The notes: a model not told the origin generated them from the letters alone. A stretch of DNA of 64,000 bases from Sphingomonas sp. BT-65 (GCF_026107375.2 NZ_JAPCIA010000001.1:1178001-1242000), one strand, 5' to 3'. Shown: positions 25,953 to 36,224, counted from the stretch's first letter. Numbers and translations: made by a program.

Positions 25953-27698
25953 GTGAAAGACGACCAGAAGAATTTCCTGCTCTTCGCCGTGCTCGCCGCG
26001 CTGCTGCTGTTCGGGTGGCCGATGGCCACCCAATGGCTGTTCCCGACCGCCAATCCCCCGGTGACGCAGGTCAAGGGCGGCAAGACCGAGATCGTCCAGA
26101 ACCCCGGCGCCGATCCCGCGGCCGACAGCCCCGCCGCGATCCGCGACCGCAGGATCGTGCTCGCGGAAACCCCGCGCGTCGCGATCGAGACGCCGACCGT
26201 GCGTGGCTCGATCAACTTGAAGGGCGCGCGCATCGACGACCTGGTGATGGTCAAGCACAAGGAGACGATCGCCAAGGACAGCGCGCCGATCCGTCTGCTT
26301 TCCCCGTCCGGCACGCAGGACGCCTATTTCGCCGGCTTCGGCTGGTCGGGCCAGGGCCTGACCGCGCCGGGCCCCGACACGGTGTGGCACGCGAGCGGCA
26401 ACCGCCTCACCCCCACCACCCCGGTCAAGCTCACCGCCAGCAACGGCACCCAGCGGTTCATCATCGAGCTGTCGGTGGACGAGGGCTATATGTTCACCGT
26501 CCGCCAGCGCGTCGCCAATCTTGGCGACAAGCCGATCGGCGTCGCGGGCTATGGCTATCTCTACCGCTACGGCCCGGGCAAGGACCATGATACCTGGACG
26601 ATCCATGCCGGCCCGGTCGCCTCGTACAACGGCGCCGTCGACTATGACGTCAACTACGACACGGTGGCCAAGCCGGGCGCGCAGACCCGCTTCAACGCGA
26701 CCGGCGGCTGGATCGGCTATACCGACATCTACTGGCTCACCGCGCTCGTCCCCGACCAGGGCATGGCGACCGAGCTGCAGTTCCGCCCGGCGGCGGGCAC
26801 CGCGACCCAGGCGCAGTTCGCGCCGGCCACCCCGCGCCAGGTCGGCCCCGGCCAGATGGTCACCCAGACCTCGCGCTTCTTCGCGGGCGCCAAGGACATC
26901 AACCTGCTCGATCACTATGAGGAACAGGGTGGCATCCGCCAGTTCGGCAAGGCGATCGACTGGGGCTGGTTCGAGGTCTTCGAAAAGCCGATCTTCCACT
27001 ATCTCCACTGGCTGTTCCGGATGGTCAACAATTTCGGTCTCGCGATCATCCTGCTGACGGTCACCGTCCGCCTATTGCTGTTCCCGATCGCGCAGCGCCA
27101 GTTCGCGTCGATGGCATCGATGCGCGCGGTGCAGCCCAAGATGAAGGCGCTGCAGGAGCGCTACAAGGACGACAAGCCGCGCCTGCAGCAGGAGATGATG
27201 AAGCTCTACAAGGACGAGAAGGTGAACCCGCTCGCGGGCTGCCTCCCCACCCTGCTCCAGATCCCGATCCTCTACGCGCTGTACAAGGTGCTGATGCTCT
27301 CGATCGAGATGCGCCACCAGCCCTTCATCCTGTGGATCAAGGACCTCTCCGCGCCCGATCCGCTGCACGTGCTCAACCTGTTCGGGCTGCTCGACTTCAA
27401 CCCGCCGGCGTTCCTCGCGATTGGCGTGCTGCCGATCCTGCTCGGCGTGTCGATGTGGGCGCAGTTCAAGCTCAACCCGACGCCGATGGACGAGACGCAG
27501 AAGCAGGTCTTCGCGATCATGCCCTGGGTGCTGATGTTCGTGATGGCGCCGTTCGCGGCGGGTCTGCAGCTCTACTGGATCACCTCGAACCTGCTCACCA
27601 TCGCGCAGCAGAAGCTGCTCTACATGCGTCACCCGGCGCTCAAGGAGCCGCTGCCCGCAGTGGTGAGCGGCGGCAACGGGAAGCCGGCGAAGAAGTGA
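25953..27698 (+). CDS. yidC: Membrane protein insertase YidC
   Basis: 581-residue insertase, GTG start at 25953 with CCGGGGAC upstream. One N-terminal membrane segment ([16 protein letters not shown]), a large periplasmic domain (about residues 60-350), then the conserved core from [73 protein letters not shown] and further membrane helices to residue 560. Positively charged residues in the core helix are retained. engB follows with a GTGA overlap. Confidence 0.97.
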   Translation: MKDDQKNFLLFAVLAALLLFGWPMATQWLFPTANPPVTQVKGGKTEIVQNPGADPAADSPAAIRDRRIVLAETPRVAIETPTVRGSINLKGARIDDLVMVKHKETIAKDSAPIRLLSPSGTQDAYFAGFGWSGQGLTAPGPDTVWHASGNRLTPTTPVKLTASNGTQRFIIELSVDEGYMFTVRQRVANLGDKPIGVAGYGYLYRYGPGKDHDTWTIHAGPVASYNGAVDYDVNYDTVAKPGAQTRFNATGGWIGYTDIYWLTALVPDQGMATELQFRPAAGTATQAQFAPATPRQVGPGQMVTQTSRFFAGAKDINLLDHYEEQGGIRQFGKAIDWGWFEVFEKPIFHYLHWLFRMVNNFGLAIILLTVTVRLLLFPIAQRQFASMASMRAVQPKMKALQERYKDDKPRLQQEMMKLYKDEKVNPLAGCLPTLLQIPILYALYKVLMLSIEMRHQPFILWIKDLSAPDPLHVLNLFGLLDFNPPAFLAIGVLPILLGVSMWAQFKLNPTPMDETQKQVFAIMPWVLMFVMAPFAAGLQLYWITSNLLTIAQQKLLYMRHPALKEPLPAVVSGGNGKPAKK

Positions 27699-28336
27699 CA
27701 GCGTTCGACCCTGAGGCGATCGAGGCCGCGCGCAAGACCTTCGCCGGTCCGGTCGCCTTCCTCAAGTCCGCACCCGCGCTCCAGTTCCTGCCCGATCCGA
27801 CGGTGCCGGAAGTGGCGTTCGCGGGGCGGTCGAACGTCGGCAAGTCCTCGCTGCTCAACGCGCTCACCGGCCGGAGCGCCCTCGCGCGCACTTCGAACAC
27901 GCCAGGCCGCACGCAGGAGCTCAACTTCTTCGATGTAGGCGATCCGGTGCGGTTCCGCCTCGTCGACATGCCTGGCTACGGCTTCGCCAAGGCGCCCAAG
28001 GATGTGGTCAAGAAGTGGCGCTTCCTGGTCAACGACTTCCTGCGCGGCCGCCATGTGCTCAAGCGCGTGCTGGTGCTGATCGACAGCCGCCACGGCATCA
28101 AGGACGTGGATCGCGAGATCCTCGACATGCTCGACGCGGCCGCGGTGAGCTATCGCCTGGTCCTCACCAAGGGCGACAAGATCAAGCCGGCCGAACTCGC
28201 CGAGGTGACCGAGCGCACCATCGCCGAAGCGCGCAAACGCCCCGCCGCGCACCCCGACATCCTCGCCACCTCGAGCGAGAAGAGCGACGGCATCGCCGAG
28301 CTGCGCGCCGCGGTGCTCGAAACGGTCAGCGTCTGA
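27695..28336 (+). CDS. engB: Ribosome biogenesis GTPase EngB/YihA
   Basis: 213-residue GTPase for late 50S assembly. G1 [16 protein letters not shown], the switch-I Thr in [10 protein letters not shown]3 [10 protein letters not shown]4 TKGDK and a G5-like ATSSEKSDG are all present. The GTG start at 27695 overlaps the yidC stop. It ends the rpmH-to-engB run; the S9 peptidase converges from the other side 12 bases later. Confidence 0.96.
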   Translation: MTAFDPEAIEAARKTFAGPVAFLKSAPALQFLPDPTVPEVAFAGRSNVGKSSLLNALTGRSALARTSNTPGRTQELNFFDVGDPVRFRLVDMPGYGFAKAPKDVVKKWRFLVNDFLRGRHVLKRVLVLIDSRHGIKDVDREILDMLDAAAVSYRLVLTKGDKIKPAELAEVTERTIAEARKRPAAHPDILATSSEKSDGIAELRAAVLETVSV

Positions 28337-28348
28337 ACCGCGCCCGGC

Positions 28349-30271
28349 TCAGGCCGGGTTGTGCTTGGCGAGAAACGCCTCCAATGCCTTGAGGAACTCC
28401 AGCCGGTCCTCGGTCCGGCTGAAATGGTGATCGCCCTCGGGCTGGACGATATAGGTCACGTCCTTCCCCGCCGCCTTCAGCTTCTGCGCCAGCACTTTCG
28501 ATTGCACCGGCGGCACCACCCGATCCTCGTCGCCATGCATGAGCAGCAGGGGAATCGAGAATTCCCCCGGAAAGTTGAGCGGCGACACGTTCTTGAGATC
28601 GGGCGCCTGCTTGCGCAGCCAGTCGCCGCGCGCCCCGCCATAGAGGAAATTGCGGTGGTGCTTCAGCATGCGGTTGAGGTCCGACACCCCGGCATAGGAG
28701 GCCGCGCAGCGATATTTCTTGCCGTCGCGCTGCGCCGCCCGGATCGCGGCGTAGCCTCCATAGGAGGCGCCGACCATGCACACCCGCGCCGGATCGGCGA
28801 TGCCAAGGTCGGCCAGCGCCTTCACCGAATCGTCGAGATCGTCCTGCATCGCGAGGCCCCATTGACCCTCGCCCTTCTCGGTAAAAGGCGTGCCATAGCC
28901 CGATGAGCCGCGATAATTGGGTTGGATCACCGCATAGCCGCGGTCGGCCAGGAACTGGGTCCACCAGTCCCAGGTCTCGCTGTCGCGCGCGAACGGCCCG
29001 CCGTGCGGCATGACGATCAGCGGCAGTTTCTCCTTACGCCCGGCCGGCAGCGTCAGCACCGCGGCGATCTCCAGCCCGTCACGCGCCTTGTAACGGATCG
29101 TGCGCACCGGATGCATCCGCCGCATCCTGATCGTCGGGTTGTTCAACCCCAGCGGCTCCATCGTGTTGTCCGCGCGCGCGAAGATATAGTATCCGCCCGG
29201 CGCGTCGGCACCGCCGACCTGCACGATCGCACGCGAGCGGTCGCGGCTGGTCGAGACGATACGCACCTGCGCCCCTTTGACCAGGCCCGATACCGCTGCC
29301 TGCATCGCGATCATCTCGGGATCGACCCAGCGGATCTCGGGCCGGTTCTCGTTCACGGCCACGCCCAGATAGCCGAAGCCGCTGGCGTCGCGCACGATTC
29401 CGCCGATGTCATAGCCCTTGCTCGCGAAGAGCTGCTTGCCGCGTTCGAGCGTCTTGAGGTCGAGCTCGTAGAGCGCCGAATAGCCGCCCTCGTCATCGTC
29501 GACGATCAGCGCCTTGCCCATGTCGCGCAGAAACAGCGCGGGCACCGTCAGCCGTTCCTCACGCGTCCGGGCCTTGTCGATGGTGCGGAACGTCGCACCG
29601 TGCCGCTCGCGATAATGGACGCGGCGCGAGCGGCCGTCCTCGCTCACTCCGATTCCCATCCGCACCACGCCGTCGCCATCGGCATACCAGCTCGCGACCC
29701 CCGGCCTGCTCGGCACGACAGTGCGCCGCTTGCCGGTGGCGAGGTCGATCTCATCCACCTGGGGCCAGAAACCAGGGTTGTTGGTATAAATCGAGGTCTG
29801 GTAGGCGAGCATGACCCGTGCCGAACCGTCGCGCGCACTCCAGATGACGTCGTCGCCACGTTGCGCGGCGTTCCGGGGAAGCTGGACAACCTTGCCCGTG
29901 ACCACCGAGTAGCCAAGCGCGCGAGTCACATACCAATTATCGCCCTCCACCGGCACTTCCTGGCCGATGCCGACGACCAGCCACTCGTCATTGACCCAGC
30001 TCCACCAGTTGAGATCGGCCTTGCCGGGATTGAGCAATTTGGGCGGCCCGCTCGAACCGGGGGTCAGTACTGCGAAGAACTGCTTGCCCTGGATCGCGAC
30101 CTTGCCCGCGATCTGCTTGCCGTCGGGCGAGATCTCCGGATCGTCGATCTGGGGAACCTCGGCGAACGCCTCGGTGGGCAGGGGCGCGCGGGCCGCCGGT
30201 GCGGCGGTTTGCGGCGCTGCCGCCCCGCCAAGCGCAAGCGACGCGACGGCCAACACGAAAATGCGCGACAT
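28349..30271 (-). CDS. S9 family prolyl-oligopeptidase-like peptidase
   Basis: 640-residue exported serine peptidase. A signal peptide (MSRIFVLAVASLALGGAAA) is followed by a beta-propeller-like region and an alpha/beta-hydrolase domain from about residue 385. Catalytic elements are visible: nucleophile serine in VGASYGGYAA, aspartate in HGDEDRVVP, histidine in PEGDHHFSR. PNYRGSSGYG and HGGPFARDSETWDW are the usual oxyanion-region motifs. The second of two adjacent ATG codons (30271) sits five bases after GGGGGAG and is preferred. It likely degrades short peptides in the periplasm. Confidence 0.92.
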   Translation of the reverse strand: MSRIFVLAVASLALGGAAAPQTAAPAARAPLPTEAFAEVPQIDDPEISPDGKQIAGKVAIQGKQFFAVLTPGSSGPPKLLNPGKADLNWWSWVNDEWLVVGIGQEVPVEGDNWYVTRALGYSVVTGKVVQLPRNAAQRGDDVIWSARDGSARVMLAYQTSIYTNNPGFWPQVDEIDLATGKRRTVVPSRPGVASWYADGDGVVRMGIGVSEDGRSRRVHYRERHGATFRTIDKARTREERLTVPALFLRDMGKALIVDDDEGGYSALYELDLKTLERGKQLFASKGYDIGGIVRDASGFGYLGVAVNENRPEIRWVDPEMIAMQAAVSGLVKGAQVRIVSTSRDRSRAIVQVGGADAPGGYYIFARADNTMEPLGLNNPTIRMRRMHPVRTIRYKARDGLEIAAVLTLPAGRKEKLPLIVMPHGGPFARDSETWDWWTQFLADRGYAVIQPNYRGSSGYGTPFTEKGEGQWGLAMQDDLDDSVKALADLGIADPARVCMVGASYGGYAAIRAAQRDGKKYRCAASYAGVSDLNRMLKHHRNFLYGGARGDWLRKQAPDLKNVSPLNFPGEFSIPLLLMHGDEDRVVPPVQSKVLAQKLKAAGKDVTYIVQPEGDHHFSRTEDRLEFLKALEAFLAKHNPA

Positions 30272-30374
30272 CATTACTCCCCCAAGCCCCCCGGATCGTG
30301 TCGCCAATCCCCGAGTCCCGCAAGCGATTCGTCGAATGGTTGCCCCCGCCCGGCGCCGCCGCTATCCCGCGCGC

Positions 30375-31040
30375 ATGCTCAAGCTCATCATCGGCAACAA
30401 GGCCTATTCGTCCTGGTCGCTGCGCGGCTGGCTCGCCTGCAAGCTCTCGGGCCTTCCGTTCGAGGAGGTCGTCGTCCCGCTCTATGACGACGACTGGGAC
30501 AAAAGGCGTGAAGGCGACGAGTTCGCCCCGTCCTCGGGCAAGGTGCCGATCCTGTGGGACGGCGACGCGGTGGTGTGGGACAGCCTCGCGATCGTCGAAT
30601 ATCTGAACGAGAAGTCGGGCGGCGACAAATTCTGGCCCGCCGACACCGCCGCGCGCGCCATGGCGCGATCGATGGCGGCGGAGATGCATTCGGGCTTCGC
30701 CGCGCTGCGCCGCAAGCACAGCATGAACATCCGCCAGGTCTATCCGCCCAAGACGCCGGACGACGACGTGATGCAGGACATCCAGCGAATCATGGAGCTG
30801 TGGGCGCAGGCCCGCGCCCGCTTCGGCGGCGAGGGCGAGTTCCTGTTCGGCCAGTTCGGTGCTGCGGACGTGATGTTCGCCCCGGTCGTCACGCGCTTCG
30901 TCACCTATTCGCTCCCGGTCGCTCGCTTCGCCCCCGCCTATATGAGCGCGGTGCTCCAGCACCCGTGGATGCAGGACTGGATCGCCGCCGCGCAGGAAGA
31001 GGAATGGGTGCTCGAGCAGTTCGAGCAGACGCCGGCCTAG
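30375..31040 (+). CDS. Glutathione S-transferase family protein
   Basis: 221 residues. Thioredoxin-like N-terminal domain with LIIGNKAYSSWSLRGWLACKL (the serine near residue 12 is a likely GSH-activating residue), SSGKVPILWDGDAVVWDSLAIVEYL (cis-proline and SNAIL-like DSLAI motif), then an alpha-helical C-terminal half with LFGQFGAADVMFAPVVTRF. It ends in a CTAG stop interlock with the convergent cupin gene (31037-31040). The substrate is unknown. Confidence 0.92.
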   Translation: MLKLIIGNKAYSSWSLRGWLACKLSGLPFEEVVVPLYDDDWDKRREGDEFAPSSGKVPILWDGDAVVWDSLAIVEYLNEKSGGDKFWPADTAARAMARSMAAEMHSGFAALRRKHSMNIRQVYPPKTPDDDVMQDIQRIMELWAQARARFGGEGEFLFGQFGAADVMFAPVVTRFVTYSLPVARFAPAYMSAVLQHPWMQDWIAAAQEEEWVLEQFEQTPA

Positions 31041-31483
31041 AAGCTGCTTCCGTCCTTGCGGCGGAACCCCTCGCCCGGAAACAGGTGCAGGTCGATGTCG
31101 GGATAGTGGCACGCCGTCACCGACGGCCGCCCCACCGCGACATAGACGCATTCGGCATCGCTGCGGTTCTGCAGCACATGGCCGTTGCCGTCATTCTTGG
31201 CGAACGCCGCTACGTCGCCGGGGCGCATCACCGTCTCCCCCGAATCGTCGACCAGCACCGCCTCGCCCGCGATCATCACCACCAGCTCGTCCTCGCCCTC
31301 GTGCCAGTGGCGCTGCGCCGACCAGGCGCCCGGCTTCAGCACCACATGGCTCACGCCGAAATCTTCGAGACCCGCCGCGGGCGCCAGCCGTCGGTACCAG
31401 CGCCCCTCCACCACGCCCGCATGTTCGGGCGGATAGCCGGTCGCATTGGTCTGCGGGATTGTGTCGAGGTCGAGCTTGGGCAA
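31037..31483 (-). CDS. Cupin domain protein
   Basis: 148 residues, single cupin barrel. Metal-ligand histidines are in QRHWHEGEDELVVMIAGEA (motif 1, HxHx3-4E) and NDGNGHVLQNRS (motif 2). A TTG start at 31483 is chosen because GGAGG lies five bases upstream and the product begins MPKLDLDTIPQTN, a normal opening. It faces dapE, which also begins with TTG only 30 bases away. Function unassigned; many such proteins are dioxygenase- or isomerase-like. Confidence 0.8.
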   Translation of the reverse strand: MPKLDLDTIPQTNATGYPPEHAGVVEGRWYRRLAPAAGLEDFGVSHVVLKPGAWSAQRHWHEGEDELVVMIAGEAVLVDDSGETVMRPGDVAAFAKNDGNGHVLQNRSDAECVYVAVGRPSVTACHYPDIDLHLFPGEGFRRKDGSSF

Positions 31484-31513
31484 TGGAGCCTCCAGGGATA
31501 AGCGGAGACAATC

Positions 31514-32635
31514 TTGCCCGACGTCGTGGAACTGACCAAGGCCCTGATCGCCGCCGAGAGCATCACGCCCGCGCGCGGCGCGGTGTTCGACGTGCTCGAG
31601 GCCGCGCTGCTGCCACTCGGCTTCACGGTCGACCGCTTCGTGGCGGGCGAGGCGCCTGACGGCCCGGTCGAGAACCTCCTCGCCGTGCGCAGCGCCGGGC
31701 CGGGGCCGCATTTCGCCTTTGCCGGGCATCTCGACGTGGTGCCGCCGGGCCAGGGCTGGACCTCGGGCGCGTTCGAGCCCGAGATCCGCGGCGGCTTGCT
31801 CTACGGCCGCGGCGCGGTCGACATGAAGGGATCGATCGCCGCCTTCGCCGCCGCGCTCGCCGTCCTGCCCCCGTCCGGCACGCTCAGCCTGATCATCACC
31901 GGCGACGAGGAAGGCCCGGCCACCTACGGCACGCTCGCCTTGATGGAGCGCATGGCCGCGGCGAACCTCCGCCCCGACCTGTGCCTCGTCGGCGAGCCGA
32001 CCTCCGCCCACCGCCTCGGCGACACCATCAAGATCGGCCGCCGCGGCTCGGCCGTGATCGATATCGAGGTGCCGGGGCGCCAGGGCCATGTCGCCTACCC
32101 GCACCTCGCCGACAATCCGGTCCCGCGCCTCGTCCGCGCCCTCGCCGAGATCGACGCCATCGTGCTCGACCAGGGCACCGACTGGTTCCAGCCCTCGAAC
32201 ATCGAGGTGATCGACCTCGAGGTCGGCAATCCCGCCACCAACGTCATCCCCGGCAAGGCCTCGGCGCGCATCTCGATCCGTTTCAACGACCAGCAGCGCG
32301 GCCCGGAGCTGGTCGAGCGGATCGAGCGCATCGTCCACGCCCATGCCCCCGCCGCGCATGTCCGCGGCCGCGTCTATGGCGAGGCGTTCCTGACCGAACC
32401 GGGCCCACTCTCCGCGCTGGTCGCGGACGCGATCGAGGCCGAGACGGGCCTGCGTCCCGAACTCTCCACCACCGGCGGCACCTCGGACGCGCGCTTCCTC
32501 TCGCGCATCTGCCCGGTGGTCGAGTTCGGCCTGCTCAACGCCACGATGCACAAGCTGGATGAGGCGGTCGCGCTCGACGACCTGTCCAAGCTGACAGCGA
32601 TCTACGCGAACCTGCTGCGGCGCATATACGCCTAA
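31514..32635 (+). CDS. dapE: Succinyl-diaminopimelate desuccinylase
   Basis: 373-residue M20-family zinc amidohydrolase of lysine/diaminopimelate synthesis. Zinc ligands are in FAGHLDVVPPG (His, Asp), GRGAVDMKGSIAAF (bridging Asp), TGDEEGPA (Glu-Glu), VGEPTS and the late TGGTSDARF / EFGLLNATMHKLDE. TTG start at 31514 with CGGAG upstream; an in-frame stop prevents extension. The stop interlocks with the convergent GGDEF/EAL gene by four bases. Confidence 0.94.
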   Translation: MPDVVELTKALIAAESITPARGAVFDVLEAALLPLGFTVDRFVAGEAPDGPVENLLAVRSAGPGPHFAFAGHLDVVPPGQGWTSGAFEPEIRGGLLYGRGAVDMKGSIAAFAAALAVLPPSGTLSLIITGDEEGPATYGTLALMERMAAANLRPDLCLVGEPTSAHRLGDTIKIGRRGSAVIDIEVPGRQGHVAYPHLADNPVPRLVRALAEIDAIVLDQGTDWFQPSNIEVIDLEVGNPATNVIPGKASARISIRFNDQQRGPELVERIERIVHAHAPAAHVRGRVYGEAFLTEPGPLSALVADAIEAETGLRPELSTTGGTSDARFLSRICPVVEFGLLNATMHKLDEAVALDDLSKLTAIYANLLRRIYA

Positions 32636-34317
32636 CCGGCGATCCGGACGCCCTCGATCCGCGGCGCACGCTGCGCCCAGGCGATGAACGCGTCTTCGGC
32701 CATCGGCTGCGCGATGACATAGCCCTGCAGCACGTCGCAGCCGATCACGCGCAGCACGTCGAGCTGCGCCTGGGTCTCGATCCCCTCGGCGACGACCTCG
32801 CAGCCCAGGCCATGGATCAGCCCGATCACCGCCTGCGCGATCGTCCGCGCCTCGGGATTGGTGGCGACATTCTCGACCAGGCTGCGGTCGAGCTTCACCC
32901 GATCGAGCGGCAGGTCGCGCAGCCGCGCGAGGTTCGAATAGCCGGTGCCGAAATCGTCGATCGCGATGCTGGCGCCGTCGGCGCGCAGCGCGGCGATCGC
33001 GTCGATCACCTCGCGCGAGCAATGCATCGCCAGCGTCTCGGTGATCTCGAGCTCGAGCAGCCGTGCGGGCGCCTCCGCGGCCTGCATCGCCTCGCGCAGC
33101 CGGCGGAAGAAGGTGGCGTGATCGAGCTGGCGCGGGCTGATGTTGACCGCCATGCGCTGTTCGACGCCGAGCTTGCCCCAGCGCGCGATGGTGTTGGCGA
33201 CGCTTTCGACCACCCATTCGCCGATCTCGACGATCAGCCCGGTCTCCTCGGCGCGGCTGATGAAGCTGCCCGGCAGGCATAGCCCGCGCTCGGGATGCTG
33301 CCAGCGCAGCAACGCCTCGGCCGCGACGATGCGGCCATCGGCGGCGCTGATCTGGGGCTGATAGACCAACGCGAACTGGTCGCGCTCGACCGCGCCGCGC
33401 AGGTCGGTCTCGAGCTGCGCGCGTTCGGCGATCTCGGCCGCCAGCTCCTCGCTGAAATGCTCGGCACGCCCGCGCCCCTGCGCCTTGGCGTGATACATGG
33501 CGGCATCGGCCGCGCGCATCAGGTCGGTCAGCGTCGTGCCATGCTCGGGCCGCATCGCGATCCCCACCGAGGCGCCGATGCCCACTTCCTGATCGGCCAG
33601 GTCGAACGGTTCCGACAGCGCGAACAGGATGCCGCGCCCGATCCGGTCGGCGTCGCGGACATTGGAGATCGCCGGGAAGAAGATCGTGAACTCATCGCCC
33701 GACAGCCGCCCGATCAGCGGCTGGCGCATCTCGTCCTCGACCCCGAACCGGTCGGCGACCGCACGCAGCCGGTTGGCGACCATCCCCAGCAGCTGGTCTC
33801 CCATCGCATGGCCGAGCGTGTCGTTGACCGCCTTGAACCGGTCGAGATCGACGAAGAACAGCGCCGCCATCGTCTCGTGCGGCAGCTCGGTCAGCGCCCG
33901 CTCGCAGCTGCGCCGGAAATGGATTCGATTGGGCAGCGCGGTGACCGGATCGAACAGCGCGAGCCGCTGCACGCTTTCCAGGTTCGAATGGAGCTGCCGG
34001 AACAGCCCGTCCATCGCCTCCGCCAGCGGCGGCACGCATTCGCCCACTTCCTGCGGGATCTCGCTCTCAAGGTCGCCATTGGCCGCGCTGGTCAGCCGCC
34101 CGATCGCCGCATCGATCGCGGCCGCAGTCGAGGCGATGGTACGCTCGGCATAGGCCCAGCACATCGCCGCACAGATGATCGCCGCGATCAGCGCGATTGC
34201 GGCGTTCTCGGCGTCGAATTTGCCGCCCGAAGTGGCCGCGAGCGCCAGGATGAACACGAACGCTCCGGCGCAGATCGCAAAGACGATCGCGCGACTTTTG
34301 AGCGAAAACCCGTTCAT
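32632..34317 (-). CDS. GGDEF/EAL cyclic-di-GMP protein
   Basis: 561 residues: two membrane helices (AIVFAICAGAFVFILALAA, AAIALIAAIICAAMCWAYA), a HAMP-like linker, a GGDEF domain (DPVTALPNRIHF, FVDLDRFKAVNDTLGHAMGD, signature changed to SGDEF) and an EAL domain (AEALLRW, VNISPRQL, LELEITE, DDFGTGYSNL, KLDRSLV, AEGIET). The EAL catalytic set looks intact, so phosphodiesterase activity is likely; cyclase activity is less certain because the first glycine of the signature is serine. ATG 34317 is preferred, since the stretch up to 34371 translates a CCCGC-GAAG-GCGGG hairpin. Confidence 0.92.
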   Translation of the reverse strand: MNGFSLKSRAIVFAICAGAFVFILALAATSGGKFDAENAAIALIAAIICAAMCWAYAERTIASTAAAIDAAIGRLTSAANGDLESEIPQEVGECVPPLAEAMDGLFRQLHSNLESVQRLALFDPVTALPNRIHFRRSCERALTELPHETMAALFFVDLDRFKAVNDTLGHAMGDQLLGMVANRLRAVADRFGVEDEMRQPLIGRLSGDEFTIFFPAISNVRDADRIGRGILFALSEPFDLADQEVGIGASVGIAMRPEHGTTLTDLMRAADAAMYHAKAQGRGRAEHFSEELAAEIAERAQLETDLRGAVERDQFALVYQPQISAADGRIVAAEALLRWQHPERGLCLPGSFISRAEETGLIVEIGEWVVESVANTIARWGKLGVEQRMAVNISPRQLDHATFFRRLREAMQAAEAPARLLELEITETLAMHCSREVIDAIAALRADGASIAIDDFGTGYSNLARLRDLPLDRVKLDRSLVENVATNPEARTIAQAVIGLIHGLGCEVVAEGIETQAQLDVLRVIGCDVLQGYVIAQPMAEDAFIAWAQRAPRIEGVRIAG

Positions 34318-34384
34318 CGCGGTTGCGTGATCCCCCAAGGCTCCCGCGAAGGCGGGCCGATGGTTCAGCATAGACCCAAAGTGG

Positions 34385-34966
34385 TTAAGAATTTCGCGCG
34401 CCGGCGTTTCGTTGCCTTTTCAGAACGATGTAGAGCGCGCCGTGCCCGCCGTGCCGCGGATGCGCATTTCGCACCGCAGCAATGCGATCCGCATGGCGCG
34501 ACGCGGTAATCCAGTCGCCGACCGCCGCCCGAATCGCGCCCCGCGCATGCGGGCGTTCCGACTCGGGCCGGGGTGGCTTGCCCGTGATCAGCAGCAGCAC
34601 GCGGTCGCCCCGCGCGATCGCCATCTCCAGCCCCAGGTCCAGGCGGGCATGCGCCGTGGCGAGCGTATGGCCGTGGAGGTCGATCGTGCTCTCGGGCGCC
34701 ACCAGCCCGCGTGAAAGGCGACGGTCCCATCCGGCATCCAGCGTGTCCGCGGGGGGCGGTGCTGGCTTGGGTTTTGTTGAGGGAGCAGGCGGCACGCGCC
34801 CCTTCGCGCGAGCCATGGGCGTGGCTTCCGGCGGAACAGGCGCCGGGGCCTTTGGTGCGGGTGCCTTGGTGGGAACCCGCTCGCGCTCGATCGGCGTCAC
34901 CGTCGCGATCACGCGCGCCCACAGCGCCCGTTCCTCGGGCGTCATCATTCGCGGCGGCCTGGTCAT
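34385..34966 (-). CDS. Smr/MutS2-type domain protein
   Basis: 193 residues. A Pro/Ala-rich, probably disordered N-terminal half (residues 30-75) precedes a Smr domain with STIDLHGHTLATAHARLDLGLE, VLLLITGKPP and HGGHGALYIVLKR; the DLHGxT and GHGALY-type motifs are the nuclease-associated signatures. It starts one base after the mltA stop, so it belongs to the Tim44-mltA-smr operon, an order commonly conserved in sphingomonads. Confidence 0.92.
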   Translation of the reverse strand: MTRPPRMMTPEERALWARVIATVTPIERERVPTKAPAPKAPAPVPPEATPMARAKGRVPPAPSTKPKPAPPPADTLDAGWDRRLSRGLVAPESTIDLHGHTLATAHARLDLGLEMAIARGDRVLLLITGKPPRPESERPHARGAIRAAVGDWITASRHADRIAAVRNAHPRHGGHGALYIVLKRQRNAGARNS

Positions 34967-34967
34967 T

Positions 34968-36200
34968 CTAGTCCGCGCCGTGGCGCGCGAGCGTTCCCTT
35001 GGGCAGCAGCAGCCACGCGGTGCCGCGCGCCGCCATGCCGCCGGCGATCGCGCGCGCCTCGTCGCCCGCGCCCCAGAAGGTGTCGAAGCGGTTGCTGCCC
35101 TTGATCGCGCCGCCGGTATCCTGGTTGACCCAGATGCCGGTCGCGTCCTGGCGGTCCATCGACAGGAACACCGGCGCGCCCATCGGCACGAACTTGGGAT
35201 CGGCCGCGACGCTGCCCCGCCCGGTCACCGGCAGCCCCATCGCGCCGAGCGGCCCCGGCCCGGTCAGCTCGCGGAAGAATACATAGCTCTTGTTCTCGCG
35301 CATGATCGCGCGGCCCTGCTCGGGATTGGCGTGCAGATAGCCCATGATTCCCTGCATCGACGCCTGCCCCTTGGGCAGGATGCCGCGGTCGAGCATCAGC
35401 TTGCCGATGCCGGTATAGTCGCGTCCGTTCTGGCTGGCATAGCCGATCCGCATCACCCCGCCATCGGGCAGCCGGAGACGCCCCGAGCCCTGGATCTGCA
35501 GGAAGAACAGCTCGACCGGATCCGCCGCCCAGGCGATCTCGAGCCCGCGTCCGGCGAGCGCGCCCTGCTCGATCGCGGTGCGGTCGTGATAGGGCACGAA
35601 CTTGGTGCCATCGACTCGCCCGCGGATCGAGCGGCCCTTGAGATTGTCGGAGAAGGTGCCGAGGTCGACGTCGATCAGATCGGCGGGGCGGCCGTAGATC
35701 GGCGTCTCATAGCCCGAGCGCCGCGTGCGCGACCCGGCGATCTCGGGCTCGTAATAGCCGGTGGCGAAGGCCTTGCCGTCGGCGACCTGCACCGCCTCGA
35801 AATAGCGCGCGAAGAACGCCGTAGCGCCGCTCGCCTGCGTGGTCCGCGCCGCGTCGCACGCCGCGCCCCAGTCCTCGGCGCGGGTGAGACCGCTCGCGTC
35901 GGTGCGCTTGACGAGGCTCGGGCAACTGATGCGGAACGCCTCCAGCGCGCGGGCCGCGCCGGCGGCGGTGATCGGCAGTTCGGCGATCTCGGGACCGGCC
36001 AGCAGTCCCGCCGCCGCGGCGGTCGCGACGGTCGCGGAAGCAGCGGGCGCCGGCTTAGGCGCGAGCGGCGTCGCCGCGGTCGGCTGGCGGACGGGAACCG
36101 AGGAACGCGGCGGCGCGGAACGCACCGGTTCCGGCCCCGAGGACGACGGCACGCAGCCGCTCAATGCCACGGCCAGCGCCGCTACCCCCCAAGCGCGCAT
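34968..36200 (-). CDS. mltA: Membrane-bound lytic murein transglycosylase A
   Basis: 410-residue outer-membrane lipoprotein (lipobox LSGC) that cleaves peptidoglycan glycan strands. The MltA domain spans about residues 150-310 (FATGYYEPEIAGSR ... GRLDGTKF-like region ... LFFLQIQGSGRLRLPDGGVMRIGYASQNGRDYTGIGK), and the 3D domain ends with the catalytic aspartate in NQDTGGAIKGSNRFDTFWGAGDEA. Pro/Ala-rich linker follows the lipobox. Full length and intact. Confidence 0.95.
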   Translation of the reverse strand: MRAWGVAALAVALSGCVPSSSGPEPVRSAPPRSSVPVRQPTAATPLAPKPAPAASATVATAAAAGLLAGPEIAELPITAAGAARALEAFRISCPSLVKRTDASGLTRAEDWGAACDAARTTQASGATAFFARYFEAVQVADGKAFATGYYEPEIAGSRTRRSGYETPIYGRPADLIDVDLGTFSDNLKGRSIRGRVDGTKFVPYHDRTAIEQGALAGRGLEIAWAADPVELFFLQIQGSGRLRLPDGGVMRIGYASQNGRDYTGIGKLMLDRGILPKGQASMQGIMGYLHANPEQGRAIMRENKSYVFFRELTGPGPLGAMGLPVTGRGSVAADPKFVPMGAPVFLSMDRQDATGIWVNQDTGGAIKGSNRFDTFWGAGDEARAIAGGMAARGTAWLLLPKGTLARHGAD

Positions 36201-36224
36201 CGTCTACCCCTTATGCTTCGCCAA

